Assembly (NCBI RefSeq): GCF_002224675.1
Contig: NZ_NMPZ01000033.1
Span: forward strand, 1 to 37,946
Reading direction: 5' to 3'
Source of the DNA: Segatella copri
Lineage (GTDB): Bacteria; Bacteroidota; Bacteroidia; Bacteroidales; Bacteroidaceae
Length of the DNA stretch: 37,946 nt
Part shown: piece after piece, positions 1 to 6,271 of the stretch
Layout: every line of letters starts with the position of its first letter
How positions within the stretch are numbered: the stretch's first letter is position 1
Program-made: the position numbers and the translations under genes
The notes under the pieces: generated by a model
The model's database searches: none
The model's input: the letters and a program-made list of their open reading frames with translations, nothing else
Told to the model about the DNA's origin: nothing

Positions 1-2
1 AG

Positions 3-131
3 AACCCATGGAATGGTATTTCTTCCATTGGACTTTTTGCTCCAGCCAATGCTCAGACCTTTGAGCAATTCCCAGAGGATGAATCATCCAAGAAGAAAAA
101 GAAGAAACGCAGAAGAGGCTTTAGCCTTTGA
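3..131 (+). CDS. C-terminal end of an unidentified protein (gene begins before the window)
   Basis: This frame is open from the window edge to a TGA at 129-131 and gives 42 residues. It ends in a Lys/Arg-rich run (six K then three R) followed by GFSL. The next gene's ATG shares the A of this TGA (TGATG), so the two genes are translationally coupled, which supports this frame over the overlapping one that starts at 13. Basic C-terminal tails of this kind are common in Bacteroidota relaxase/mobilization proteins, and the gene downstream encodes a membrane protein of the sort found in mob operons. That identity is an inference; the fragment is too short to assign on its own. Confidence 0.5.
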   Translation, partial: NPWNGISSIGLFAPANAQTFEQFPEDESSKKKKKKRRRGFSL

Positions 132-919
132 TGCAAGTTACAAACCATTCAAACAACAAAAGAAAGATGAAAGAAGAACTATTGGAAGCCATCTACGGCA
201 CAGTTGAGAGATTGGAGCAGAAAGTCGATGAACTTTCTGCCTCACCAAAGAATACAGAGGCGGAAAGCACTCCAGTCTCTGTAAGTGTTGATACAAGCAA
301 ACTTGAAAAAGCTATTCTTGCTATGGCTGTAAAAGAAGGGGAAGCTATTGACAAATTGGCAAGATTAAGAGAGGCAATTTGCATCTTTACCGACCTTACC
401 AAGAAAGAAGCAAGCAACGGCGAACAGCGAAGTAAACTCTTGTTTGATACTGTTAATCAGGTGAAACAAGAGCTGAATGCCACATCAAAAATTGTGCAGG
501 ACAAACTTCACGCAATGGATAACACACCTCTGAAGAAAGTAGTGACTCATCGCTTCGAGCCAACTTCAAAGTATGTTCTTCTTTTCATTGGAGGCTTGGC
601 TCTATCTCTTGTCATCTCCATTTGGGGCAATCTCACCCAATGGCGAGAGCATCAAGATTGGGAGGAGGCAGATTTGAAGTATCGGGCTTTGAAGATGGTG
701 CTTCCATCCGATGACCCCAATGTTCGATACATCGAAAAGAACTTTTCTGTATGCCCAAATAAAGAAGTTATTGAGAATGTGAGAAATCGTGTTACTGCTT
801 ATGAGGATTCTGTCCGCCACCATTATAAAATGATAGAAATAGCAGCTTATAAAGACAGCATTGCCAATCGCCTATTGCGAGAGTCTAAAGAGATTAAAAG
901 TAATTTTGGCAATCGTTAG
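131..919 (+). CDS. Coiled-coil, single-pass membrane protein; possible mobilization-operon protein
   Basis: About 262 residues. I chose the ATG at 131 because it overlaps the stop of the upstream gene (TGATG); an ATG at 167 is an alternative. The N-terminal half (roughly residues 15-130) is Glu/Lys-rich and predicted helical/coiled coil. One hydrophobic segment (VLLFIGGLALSLVISIWG, around residues 150-167) is a clear membrane span. The C-terminal ~95 residues are charged and helical. I recognise no enzymatic motif. Proteins with this layout (coiled coil, one span, helical tail) occur after relaxase genes on Bacteroidota mobilizable elements, but here that is inferred only from the upstream tail and the layout. 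It converges on the muramidase gene across the hairpin at 962-1004. Confidence 0.6.
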   Translation: MQVTNHSNNKRKMKEELLEAIYGTVERLEQKVDELSASPKNTEAESTPVSVSVDTSKLEKAILAMAVKEGEAIDKLARLREAICIFTDLTKKEASNGEQRSKLLFDTVNQVKQELNATSKIVQDKLHAMDNTPLKKVVTHRFEPTSKYVLLFIGGLALSLVISIWGNLTQWREHQDWEEADLKYRALKMVLPSDDPNVRYIEKNFSVCPNKEVIENVRNRVTAYEDSVRHHYKMIEIAAYKDSIANRLLRESKEIKSNFGNR

Positions 920-961
920 ACAACGGAACTATTAGTAATTTAGAGGTGTATAATGCAATTC

Positions 962-1004
962 AACCTCCCATTATATAGCAGACCTTTCTATATAGTGGGA
1001 GGTT
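962..1004. terminator. Bidirectional terminator hairpin between convergent genes
   Basis: Arms 962-978 and 988-1004 are 17-bp inverted repeats with one mismatch that can form a wobble pair, around a 9-nt loop. It lies between the converging stop codons at 919 (+) and 1016 (-). There is no strong T-run on either side, so termination efficiency is uncertain. Confidence 0.65.
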
Positions 1005-1015
1005 CAGATGTATTC

Positions 1016-1816
1016 CTATTTGTATTTTGCATAGGCTTTTTCCAATCGTTTGTCATACTGATTCTGGGCATACCCAGAGCCATTATAATGTCGGGCAAAC
1101 TCTTTCCAGTCAAGATTTCGAAGATAGCCATCCCATCGGTTGCCTTTGATAAACCGAACAAACAGTTCCAGCTGCTTGCCCTCACTTTCCGTCATCATCT
1201 CCACAAACTCGCTGACGGATTTACAACCGCTCACTTGATAGTTGAATCCCATAATCTGAGCCAATCCCCAACTTGCAGACGAATCGGCAGCTTCACGATG
1301 GATAGCTCTTGCACGCTCCAAACGGTCATATTCCTTCAAGCCACCTTGATAATGGGTCTTCGTCCATTTGGGATAGAGGATGTCTTCATTGCCTTTCTGA
1401 TGTTTGGCAGGATCAATGCCTCTATTCTTCAACTGACTCCAGAAAATGTGTCCCTCAAATAGAATTGTAGGTTTGCCAACAGCAAGGAAACCGCCCTTGT
1501 TGCCTGTTTCAACTTCAAGCACAGCCTTAATTGCGGCAACTTCCACACCAAGCAGCTCTGCTGCGTGTTTGAAATCCGATTCTGTGAGACGCAAGGAAGC
1601 CAAAGACTGGGCACTGTCGCTTTGCAACATATCCCATGTGCGTTGACCAACTATTCCGTCGGATACCAATCCGTAGTCTTTTTGGAAATTACGGACAGCC
1701 ACTTCGGTATCATTACCGAATATTCCATCAGCTCCTACGTGATAGCCCTTCTTGCAGAGCAATCGCTGAAGCAACTCAACATCTGTACCAGATGCACCTC
1801 TTTTTAATGTTTGCAT
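1016..1816 (-). CDS. N-acetylmuramidase with peptidoglycan-binding domain (endolysin-like)
   Basis: 266 residues. Residues 1-62 form a peptidoglycan-binding type 1 domain (LKRGASGTDVELLQRLL, then GIFGNDTEVAVRNFQ and DGIVGQRTW). Residues ~78-266 match the N-acetylmuramidase (PF11860/DUF3380) family of phage and bacterial lysins. The segment VLEVETGNKGG carries E101 and E103, one of which should be the catalytic acid; WGLAQIMGFNY and FARHYNGSGY are further family hallmarks. The enzyme should cleave the glycan strand of peptidoglycan. No signal peptide or membrane segment is visible, so export would need lysis, a holin-like partner or another route. It is the last gene of the minus-strand ADP-ribosyltransferase/DUF2589 operon, 60 bp after the preceding gene, a position that suggests a lysis or release role (inference). 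Confidence 0.88.
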   Translation of the reverse strand: MQTLKRGASGTDVELLQRLLCKKGYHVGADGIFGNDTEVAVRNFQKDYGLVSDGIVGQRTWDMLQSDSAQSLASLRLTESDFKHAAELLGVEVAAIKAVLEVETGNKGGFLAVGKPTILFEGHIFWSQLKNRGIDPAKHQKGNEDILYPKWTKTHYQGGLKEYDRLERARAIHREAADSSASWGLAQIMGFNYQVSGCKSVSEFVEMMTESEGKQLELFVRFIKGNRWDGYLRNLDWKEFARHYNGSGYAQNQYDKRLEKAYAKYK

Positions 1817-1876
1817 AATTTCTAATTTTTACATGTTATTGTCATTTTGACTTATTGTAGAACACGGCTTTCTTCT

Positions 1877-2356
1877 TTATGCCGTTTCCCCCTTATAGAA
1901 ATATACTTTCATCGTATATTTCCTGTCTTTGCTGATGCGTAGCAGGGCTTCTGCGTCCATACGCTTCCAACCTTCAGTCAGTTCAAGGACATAGCCATCG
2001 GCAAGTTCCATGCTGAACGTTGTCTTGTCAGCCTTGATATGTCTCTGCAACCATTCACGTTTCATGCACGACAGGTTTATGAGGAATAGGTAGGCATCCA
2101 CAAAGGTGGCAGGTCTGACTTCCCAAATATTGCGCCCTTGCCTTTTCTTCACCTTGACAACCTTTTCCTTCTTAGCTTTTTCCAAAGACGATATAATGGA
2201 TCCTTCCAACAAGGATTTGTCCACGACTTCCTTGATAGCCTTTTCGCCAACAGAATCGTCCTCATCCTCAATGAGAGGACATTCCTTATCCACCCATACG
2301 CCAAACTTTTTGCTGACTGTGTCTCTTATTCTTGTCCATATTCTTCTCAACCACAT
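1877..2356 (-). CDS. Uncharacterised 159-aa protein of the DUF2589/ART operon
   Basis: 159 residues that I do not recognise. The N-terminus is basic and amphipathic (MWLRRIWTRIRDTVSKKFGVW), followed by an acidic stretch (ECPLIEDEDDSV) and a Lys-rich helical region. The C-terminal half (about 85-159) looks like a compact alpha/beta fold with aromatic residues (ELTEGWKRMD, YTMKVYFYKGE). There is no signal peptide, membrane span or metal motif. It lies 13 bp after the zinc-ribbon gene and before the muramidase, so it is probably co-transcribed with them. The short spacing and shared orientation are the only evidence on its role. Confidence 0.7.
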   Translation of the reverse strand: MWLRRIWTRIRDTVSKKFGVWVDKECPLIEDEDDSVGEKAIKEVVDKSLLEGSIISSLEKAKKEKVVKVKKRQGRNIWEVRPATFVDAYLFLINLSCMKREWLQRHIKADKTTFSMELADGYVLELTEGWKRMDAEALLRISKDRKYTMKVYFYKGETA

Positions 2357-2369
2357 TGTTATATAGAGT

Positions 2370-2600
2370 TTATCGGTTAAACTTACTTGTACTTTCCACT
2401 CGCTTCTGTGCAGCTTCTACCTTGGCGAGAGCTTTCAGAGCCGTAGCCGACTTGTGCCTGTCTATGTTTAGCTTCAATAGGCAGTAAGGACAACGTAGAT
2501 ATCCAGAAGTCAGCAATTCGGTGATGGTGGTAGGGATAAACTTGCCACACTGTGGACAAGCCATGCCTGGCACTTGCTGTTGCTGCTTATTATTCATCAT
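2370..2600 (-). CDS. Small zinc-ribbon protein
   Basis: 76 residues with two CxxC pairs (CPQC near residue 15 and CPYC near residue 37) about 18 residues apart, the pattern of a structural zinc ribbon. A Gln-rich N-terminus precedes it and a basic, Ala-rich helical tail follows. Its start overlaps the end of the upstream DUF2589 gene (stop at 2590; ATG at 2600, with a second ATG at 2597), implying translational coupling. A zinc ribbon could bind nucleic acid or serve as an assembly module; nothing here decides which. Confidence 0.75.
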   Translation of the reverse strand: MMNNKQQQQVPGMACPQCGKFIPTTITELLTSGYLRCPYCLLKLNIDRHKSATALKALAKVEAAQKRVESTSKFNR

Positions 2601-3201
2601 GGTTTGCCTCCTTTCCTTCTTCTACAGCTTCCATCTGCAAATTGTTGGTGGTAAGATGCAGGAGGTTTGCTAAACCTCCAGGCATATCAGCCTGTTCCAT
2701 CCTTACCTTCACTTTCATGTTGGCAGTAAGCGATTGTTGTGAACTGCTCTTGCGTGAGCCTTCGACTTTTGCGGAGGCCATTGAAACTCGTAGCTTGACC
2801 CCCTCTGCTGTTTTCTCCTGAGGTATTGCACCATTCTTTAATGAAAATGTGGCATCTGTATCTGCACTTAGGGCATCAACTATCTGAATGTCAAAATCGA
2901 AATCAGCTTCTTTTACTTGAAGCAATGGCAGCGGTACTAATGTCAGCAATGGTATCTTTACCTGTTGTTGATGTGTACCATCTACATCGTGGCTTTGATA
3001 GTTGAACTCAAGCATACGCAGTTCACCAACCTTGCCTGTTTCCTTGTCGTATGACTCGAAAGCCAATTCCATCAGATAGCTCAAATAACGTCTAGTCGCT
3101 ATGGAGTCTGCGTCAATGGTAGCAGCCAACGGACCGGAGATAAGGTCTTTCAACTCCATCACTTGGCTACTTGTTCGTTTTATATCTTTTCCTGTAGGCA
3201 T
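2590..3201 (-). CDS. DUF2589-family protein (short form)
   Basis: 203 residues. The N-terminal ~105 residues follow the DUF2589 pattern also seen in the 283-aa protein of this operon: LKDLISGPLAATIDAD, a stretch ending in VKIPLLTLVPLPLLQVKEADFDFDIQI, then a Ser/Gly-rich linker and a closing segment with DMPGGLANLLHL that parallels DSMPAGLAKVLELL in the larger paralog. The family has no established function that I know of. No signal peptide or membrane segment is visible. The protein is beta-rich with alternating hydrophobic residues, which suits a structural or assembly role (inference). It sits between the 259-aa gene (30-bp gap) and the zinc-ribbon gene (overlap). Confidence 0.8.
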   Translation of the reverse strand: MPTGKDIKRTSSQVMELKDLISGPLAATIDADSIATRRYLSYLMELAFESYDKETGKVGELRMLEFNYQSHDVDGTHQQQVKIPLLTLVPLPLLQVKEADFDFDIQIVDALSADTDATFSLKNGAIPQEKTAEGVKLRVSMASAKVEGSRKSSSQQSLTANMKVKVRMEQADMPGGLANLLHLTTNNLQMEAVEEGKEANHDE

Positions 3202-3231
3202 AATCTTTCTATTTTATGGTTCTACAATATT

Positions 3232-4011
3232 TTATTCCTCAGAATATAGTTTGATGTTATTTGGCGAAACGTGGAAATGCAAGGTATGGATGCATTCCTC
3301 TGGCAAGTTTGCCAATTCCTCAGAGTTCAATGTTACATCTACAGATGGTATGATTCGCTTGCGCTTCAAGTTGATGTCTTTCAATAATGATGGCATCATA
3401 TTTTTCAAGAAGTTCTCCAAGTTATCTCGTATATCTTTACGGGTATTTTCCCCATCAGGTCTGTTGAATAGTACTTGCAGGTCTTCATGTCCAAGCAAAT
3501 TTTCATCACATACAGAAAGAATACAGTCAAGTAGAACACTTTCGTTGACACTTCCATCATCCTTGATGAGAGAAGTGAAGTTCTGCTGCATAGCTTTCAG
3601 AATCTTACGGCTCAAAAAAGCACTATATTTTCTTTTCAAATTATCATCTATGGCAAAATTTGCCAACACCTTAGTGCCACTATCCGTTCCATCCTCAGGA
3701 AAGAGAGATTGCAACACAGGTAGGGTGCTCTTGATGATTGCCTTGGCAAGATCAATACTTATTTGTTTGGCAACCTTGCGCAACAGAGGATAGTTGATTT
3801 CGTATTGCTCTGTTTGGGCAGAGTCACTTTTCACACCATAGCGCAAGTCAAGCTCCACCTCACCAACAGCAACTGTTGGAAGGGCGAACTGTTCCAAGCG
3901 TCCATTTTGCTTGTAAACATCCTCCAATGACATGGCATACATATTTGCCTCATGTTGTGCCACTATCATGTCTCGGAGTATTGAACTGATTATAGTACTT
4001 AATTGAGCCAT
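3232..4011 (-). CDS. Uncharacterised 259-aa protein between two DUF2589 genes
   Basis: 259 residues. The N-terminal region (LSTIISSILRDMIVAQHEANMYAM) resembles the opening helix of DUF2589-type proteins, and the segment FALPTVAVGEVELDLRYGV resembles a short beta module. The rest is mainly helical with repeated Leu/Lys patterns. I see no catalytic, metal or export signature. Its position between two DUF2589 genes (24-bp and 30-bp gaps) and its similar N-terminal organisation suggest that the three products work together, perhaps as related subunits. That partnership is inferred from synteny only. Confidence 0.75.
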   Translation of the reverse strand: MAQLSTIISSILRDMIVAQHEANMYAMSLEDVYKQNGRLEQFALPTVAVGEVELDLRYGVKSDSAQTEQYEINYPLLRKVAKQISIDLAKAIIKSTLPVLQSLFPEDGTDSGTKVLANFAIDDNLKRKYSAFLSRKILKAMQQNFTSLIKDDGSVNESVLLDCILSVCDENLLGHEDLQVLFNRPDGENTRKDIRDNLENFLKNMMPSLLKDINLKRKRIIPSVDVTLNSEELANLPEECIHTLHFHVSPNNIKLYSEE

Positions 4012-4035
4012 AAGATTCCTTTAATTTACATTATA

Positions 4036-4887
4036 TTATGGTTTGGTTGTGTCTGTTTTTGTGTCAGGCTTTACGTTCTGCACATCAACCGAAACCTTCT
4101 TCTTACCTGCAATAACAGTATAGGTCTTAGCCTCTTTGAGTTCAAAGACCACGCTATCATCGCTTACCTTACCTGTTACACCGTCAATCTTGATAGATTC
4201 AGGCTCGAAGATGCCCTTGCTGTTCTTGTAGGTAGCGATAAGGGTAGCCTTACCATCAGTGAGGGTAAGCTCACGAGCACTAACCTCCAAAGTTCCATCT
4301 GGGTCAGAAACATCAAGTGTATTACCAAGAAGTTCAAGAACCTTGGCAAGACCTGCTGGCATACTATCTTGACCAGCCTTGACTGCCACATCCATAGTGT
4401 ACTCTACGCTATACTTAGATTCTTGTGTAGCCTTTGAGTCCTTCTTGGATGAATAGTTAGCCTTCATCTTGGCATCCATGTGGAAAGCTCCCCATTTTGC
4501 GCCAATACTTGCCTCAGCACCAACATCAAGTGCCGAGCTGCTTGACTGTTCGCTAACACTTGAAGAGGATGCAGAAATGTTCGCCTTGAAATTGATGTCA
4601 ATGTCGTGGATGGCGATGTACGGGATAGGTACAATCGTCAACAGTGGAACATTCAACTGAACCATGTGACCGTTCTGCATGAACTGAAAAGAAACATTTA
4701 CTGCTTCTTTCTGACCAGTATTTGGGTCAGTGTTCAATCCTACTTCTTGAATAAACTGCCATGATGTCTGCGCAGCCATAGCTTGCGCTTCGATACATGC
4801 TTTCAACGGACCTCCGATAATACTACCGAAGGGAATCGCCTGCAACGCATTGGTTGCTACCTGCGAAGGAGTTGTGTCAATTGCCAT
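4036..4887 (-). CDS. DUF2589-family protein with C-terminal Ig-like domain
   Basis: 283 residues. Residues 1-190 show the DUF2589 layout: QAIPFGSIIGGPLKACIEAQAMAA, NVPLLTIVPIPYIAIHDIDINFKANIS, a Ser-rich variable linker, and DSMPAGLAKVLELLGNTLDV. Residues ~195-270 form a separate beta domain (LTLTDGKATLIATYKNSKG, then AKTYTVIAGKKKVSVDVQNV) that looks Ig/PKD-like, followed by a Thr/Lys/Pro tail. There is no signal peptide. It begins only 2 bp after the ADP-ribosyltransferase stop, so the two are tightly coupled. The family's function is unknown; the extra Ig-like domain, absent from the 203-aa paralog, might be an interaction or adhesion module (inference). Confidence 0.82.
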   Translation of the reverse strand: MAIDTTPSQVATNALQAIPFGSIIGGPLKACIEAQAMAAQTSWQFIQEVGLNTDPNTGQKEAVNVSFQFMQNGHMVQLNVPLLTIVPIPYIAIHDIDINFKANISASSSSVSEQSSSSALDVGAEASIGAKWGAFHMDAKMKANYSSKKDSKATQESKYSVEYTMDVAVKAGQDSMPAGLAKVLELLGNTLDVSDPDGTLEVSARELTLTDGKATLIATYKNSKGIFEPESIKIDGVTGKVSDDSVVFELKEAKTYTVIAGKKKVSVDVQNVKPDTKTDTTKP

Positions 4888-4889
4888 AA

Positions 4890-5468
4890 TTAATCAAATG
4901 TTACAAATGAATTAAAATCTTCAGCATTACCAACACCAAGAACCTGATTAGCAGGAATAGGTGTAAGTACAATAATTTCTCCAGAATTCTCATATGGGCG
5001 AATTCCAATGAATGTTGTTTCTTCCAATGTTTTTGCATTCAAATACAATCGAGGCCCAAATTTTGCAGTCCTGGTTATTGCTTCACCCAAAACCTCTTTA
5101 GATGGATGCACTTCATGAATGTCTTCTGTGGAGATAACATAGATATTTTCCTTTGTGAAATGTCCCATACAGTCTGGTGTGTCAGCAGTCGAAACAAAGA
5201 TATTACCAATGCTATCTGCACCACGCACATGAATAGTCAAAATACTTGCATCACGACAGAATATTTTCTTAACGAGTTCCTTCGCGTCTTCAAGTTTCAA
5301 TGGATTTCTTGCCATAAATCCATTGTGCTTAATTACCTCTGGAGTTCGAGTGTCTGCTCGATACAAAAAAGGAAGAGAATCAAACTTAGCTTTTGATCTT
5401 TCAATGCTCTCATATCCGTACTTAACAGAATATTTTTCATACTCTGGAATAGAAATGTTTAATTTCAT
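4890..5468 (-). CDS. Predicted enterotoxin A-like ADP-ribosyltransferase toxin
   Basis: 192 residues. The segment PFLYRADTRTPEVIKHNGF (34-52) closely parallels the NAD-binding start of the heat-labile enterotoxin/pertussis toxin S1 family, with the key Arg at 38. FVSTA (91-95) matches the STS strand, followed by a beta strand (NIYVIST). SGEIIVLTPIPANQVLGV (162-179) aligns with the catalytic ExE loop and the following GGIP..Q.YG strand of LT-A. E164 aligns with the catalytic Glu, but the first Glu of ExE is Ser162 here; E160 is nearby. The protein is expected to transfer ADP-ribose from NAD to a protein target. It has no signal peptide. It is the first gene of a seven-gene operon with DUF2589 proteins and a muramidase, and no immunity gene is obvious. 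An alternative is a housekeeping ART modifying an operon partner. Confidence 0.75.
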   Translation of the reverse strand: MKLNISIPEYEKYSVKYGYESIERSKAKFDSLPFLYRADTRTPEVIKHNGFMARNPLKLEDAKELVKKIFCRDASILTIHVRGADSIGNIFVSTADTPDCMGHFTKENIYVISTEDIHEVHPSKEVLGEAITRTAKFGPRLYLNAKTLEETTFIGIRPYENSGEIIVLTPIPANQVLGVGNAEDFNSFVTFD

Positions 5469-5543
5469 ACATTCTTTTAAAATTACGCTCCTTACTCGTT
5501 TACTATTAGGCTTTTCAGGACCCGCCTCTCAACGTTGATGGTG

Positions 5544-5575
5544 CAAAGATATAGCGAAAGCCCGACTGGTGCAAC
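5544..5575 (-). promoter_or_regulatory. Promoter of the ART/DUF2589/muramidase operon
   Basis: On the minus strand, TATCTTTG (5551-5544) is a perfect Bacteroidota -7 box (TAnnTTTG). A GTTG (5575-5572), close to the TTTG -33 element, lies 20 bp upstream. Transcription would start near 5536, giving a leader of about 70 nt before the ART ATG at 5468. The -33 region falls inside the terminator hairpin at 5557-5596. Confidence 0.65.
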
Positions 5576-5596
5576 TATTTCCACCAGACGGGCTTT
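5557..5596. terminator. Terminator hairpin downstream of the LytTR gene
   Basis: Arms 5557-5571 and 5582-5596 are 15-bp inverted repeats with a single mismatch around a 10-nt loop; the stem begins AAAGCCCG and ends CGGGCTTT. It is symmetrical, so it could work in both directions. It ends the LytTR transcript just upstream of the ART operon start. Confidence 0.75.
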
Positions 5597-5641
5597 GTGT
5601 CCATCAAACAGGCTATACAAACCTGTTATACCATCAAAATC

Positions 5642-6022
5642 TTACTTGTTTCGATTTCTCGAACCCCAAAAGTGAAACGAGGATTTCAAGTCTTCACGGT
5701 ACTTGTCTCCAATGTGTACTTCCATACCATTCTCCAAAACGACATGTCCATAATAGTACATATCGATGTAGCGAATGTTGACGATGAAAGAACGGTGAAT
5801 GCGCTTGAACATATTCGGGTTCAACTCTGGCTCAATGTCTCCCATGGGGCAAGATTGAGTGTAACACTTGCCGTCAATCATGTGAATAACACAGTTGTCC
5901 TTCATTGCCTCAATATAAGCAATGTCACTGACGGTGATGCGCTTGCATCCCATACCACAACTAACCAAGAATACATCGGTAGGGTACAAACACTCGTTTG
6001 ATGCTTTCATTTCTGTTCTCAT
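5642..6022 (-). CDS. LytTR-domain DNA-binding regulator
   Basis: 126 residues from the ATG at 6022. A longer frame to 6121 exists, but it would read through the -7 box at 6057-6064, so the shorter start is preferred. The protein is essentially one LytTR domain: RITVSDIAYIEAMKDNCVIHM, then the hallmark FKRIHRSFIVN, then YIDMYYYGHVVLENGMEVHIG. There is no receiver domain and no membrane segment, so it is a stand-alone LytTR regulator rather than a two-component response regulator. Such proteins bind paired direct repeats and often control accessory or toxin genes. It lies directly upstream of the ART operon in the same orientation, separated by a terminator, and is a natural candidate regulator for it (inference). 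Confidence 0.85.
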   Translation of the reverse strand: MRTEMKASNECLYPTDVFLVSCGMGCKRITVSDIAYIEAMKDNCVIHMIDGKCYTQSCPMGDIEPELNPNMFKRIHRSFIVNIRYIDMYYYGHVVLENGMEVHIGDKYREDLKSSFHFWGSRNRNK

Positions 6023-6056
6023 AATATAATTTTGTTTGAGCACCTCACGATTAACG

Positions 6057-6064
6057 CAAAGGTA
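6057..6064 (-). promoter_or_regulatory. -7 box of the LytTR gene promoter
   Basis: TACCTTTG on the minus strand fits TAnnTTTG exactly and lies 35 bp upstream of the ATG at 6022. No convincing -33 TTTG is visible at the usual distance. Confidence 0.5.
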
Positions 6065-6141
6065 CTTCAAACCATGAAAACAGGTAGCACGAAACCACCA
6101 TACAGCCATATTATCCACCAAACAGACATCAGGGTACGATG

Positions 6142-6183
6142 AAGGGTCTATACGCCACTTGTCATCGTGGCATATAGACCCTT
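6142..6183. terminator. Terminator hairpin after the fimbrial operon
   Basis: Arms 6142-6158 and 6167-6183 form a 17-bp stem with one wobble position around an 8-nt loop. It lies 89 bp beyond the end of the last fimbrillin gene (minus strand) and upstream of the LytTR promoter, so it most likely separates the two units. There is no long T-run on the minus-strand exit side. The flanking 6184-6271 holds only a weak short hairpin near 6230-6250. Confidence 0.65.
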
Positions 6184-6271
6184 GTCGTTTCCCGTGAGGT
6201 GTGGGTAAATATAATTGCTGAGCACCTAATACTCCTGCCCAGCTTAGGAGTTTATCTAATGTTATTAATTT

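Noticed and set aside
13..207. 64-aa frame overlapping the left-edge genes
   Set aside because: It overlaps the coupled TGATG pair and its composition looks like a shadow; the frame ending at 131 has a meaningful basic tail and exact coupling.
1016..5468. DUF2589/muramidase operon as a contractile injection system
   Set aside because: No sheath, tube, spike, baseplate or AAA+ ATPase gene is present; only the lysin and toxin-like ends resemble such loci.
5642..6121. Longer LytTR protein starting at 6121
   Set aside because: The extra 33 residues are not part of the fold and would be read from DNA containing the -7 box at 6057-6064; the ATG at 6022 gives a complete LytTR domain.
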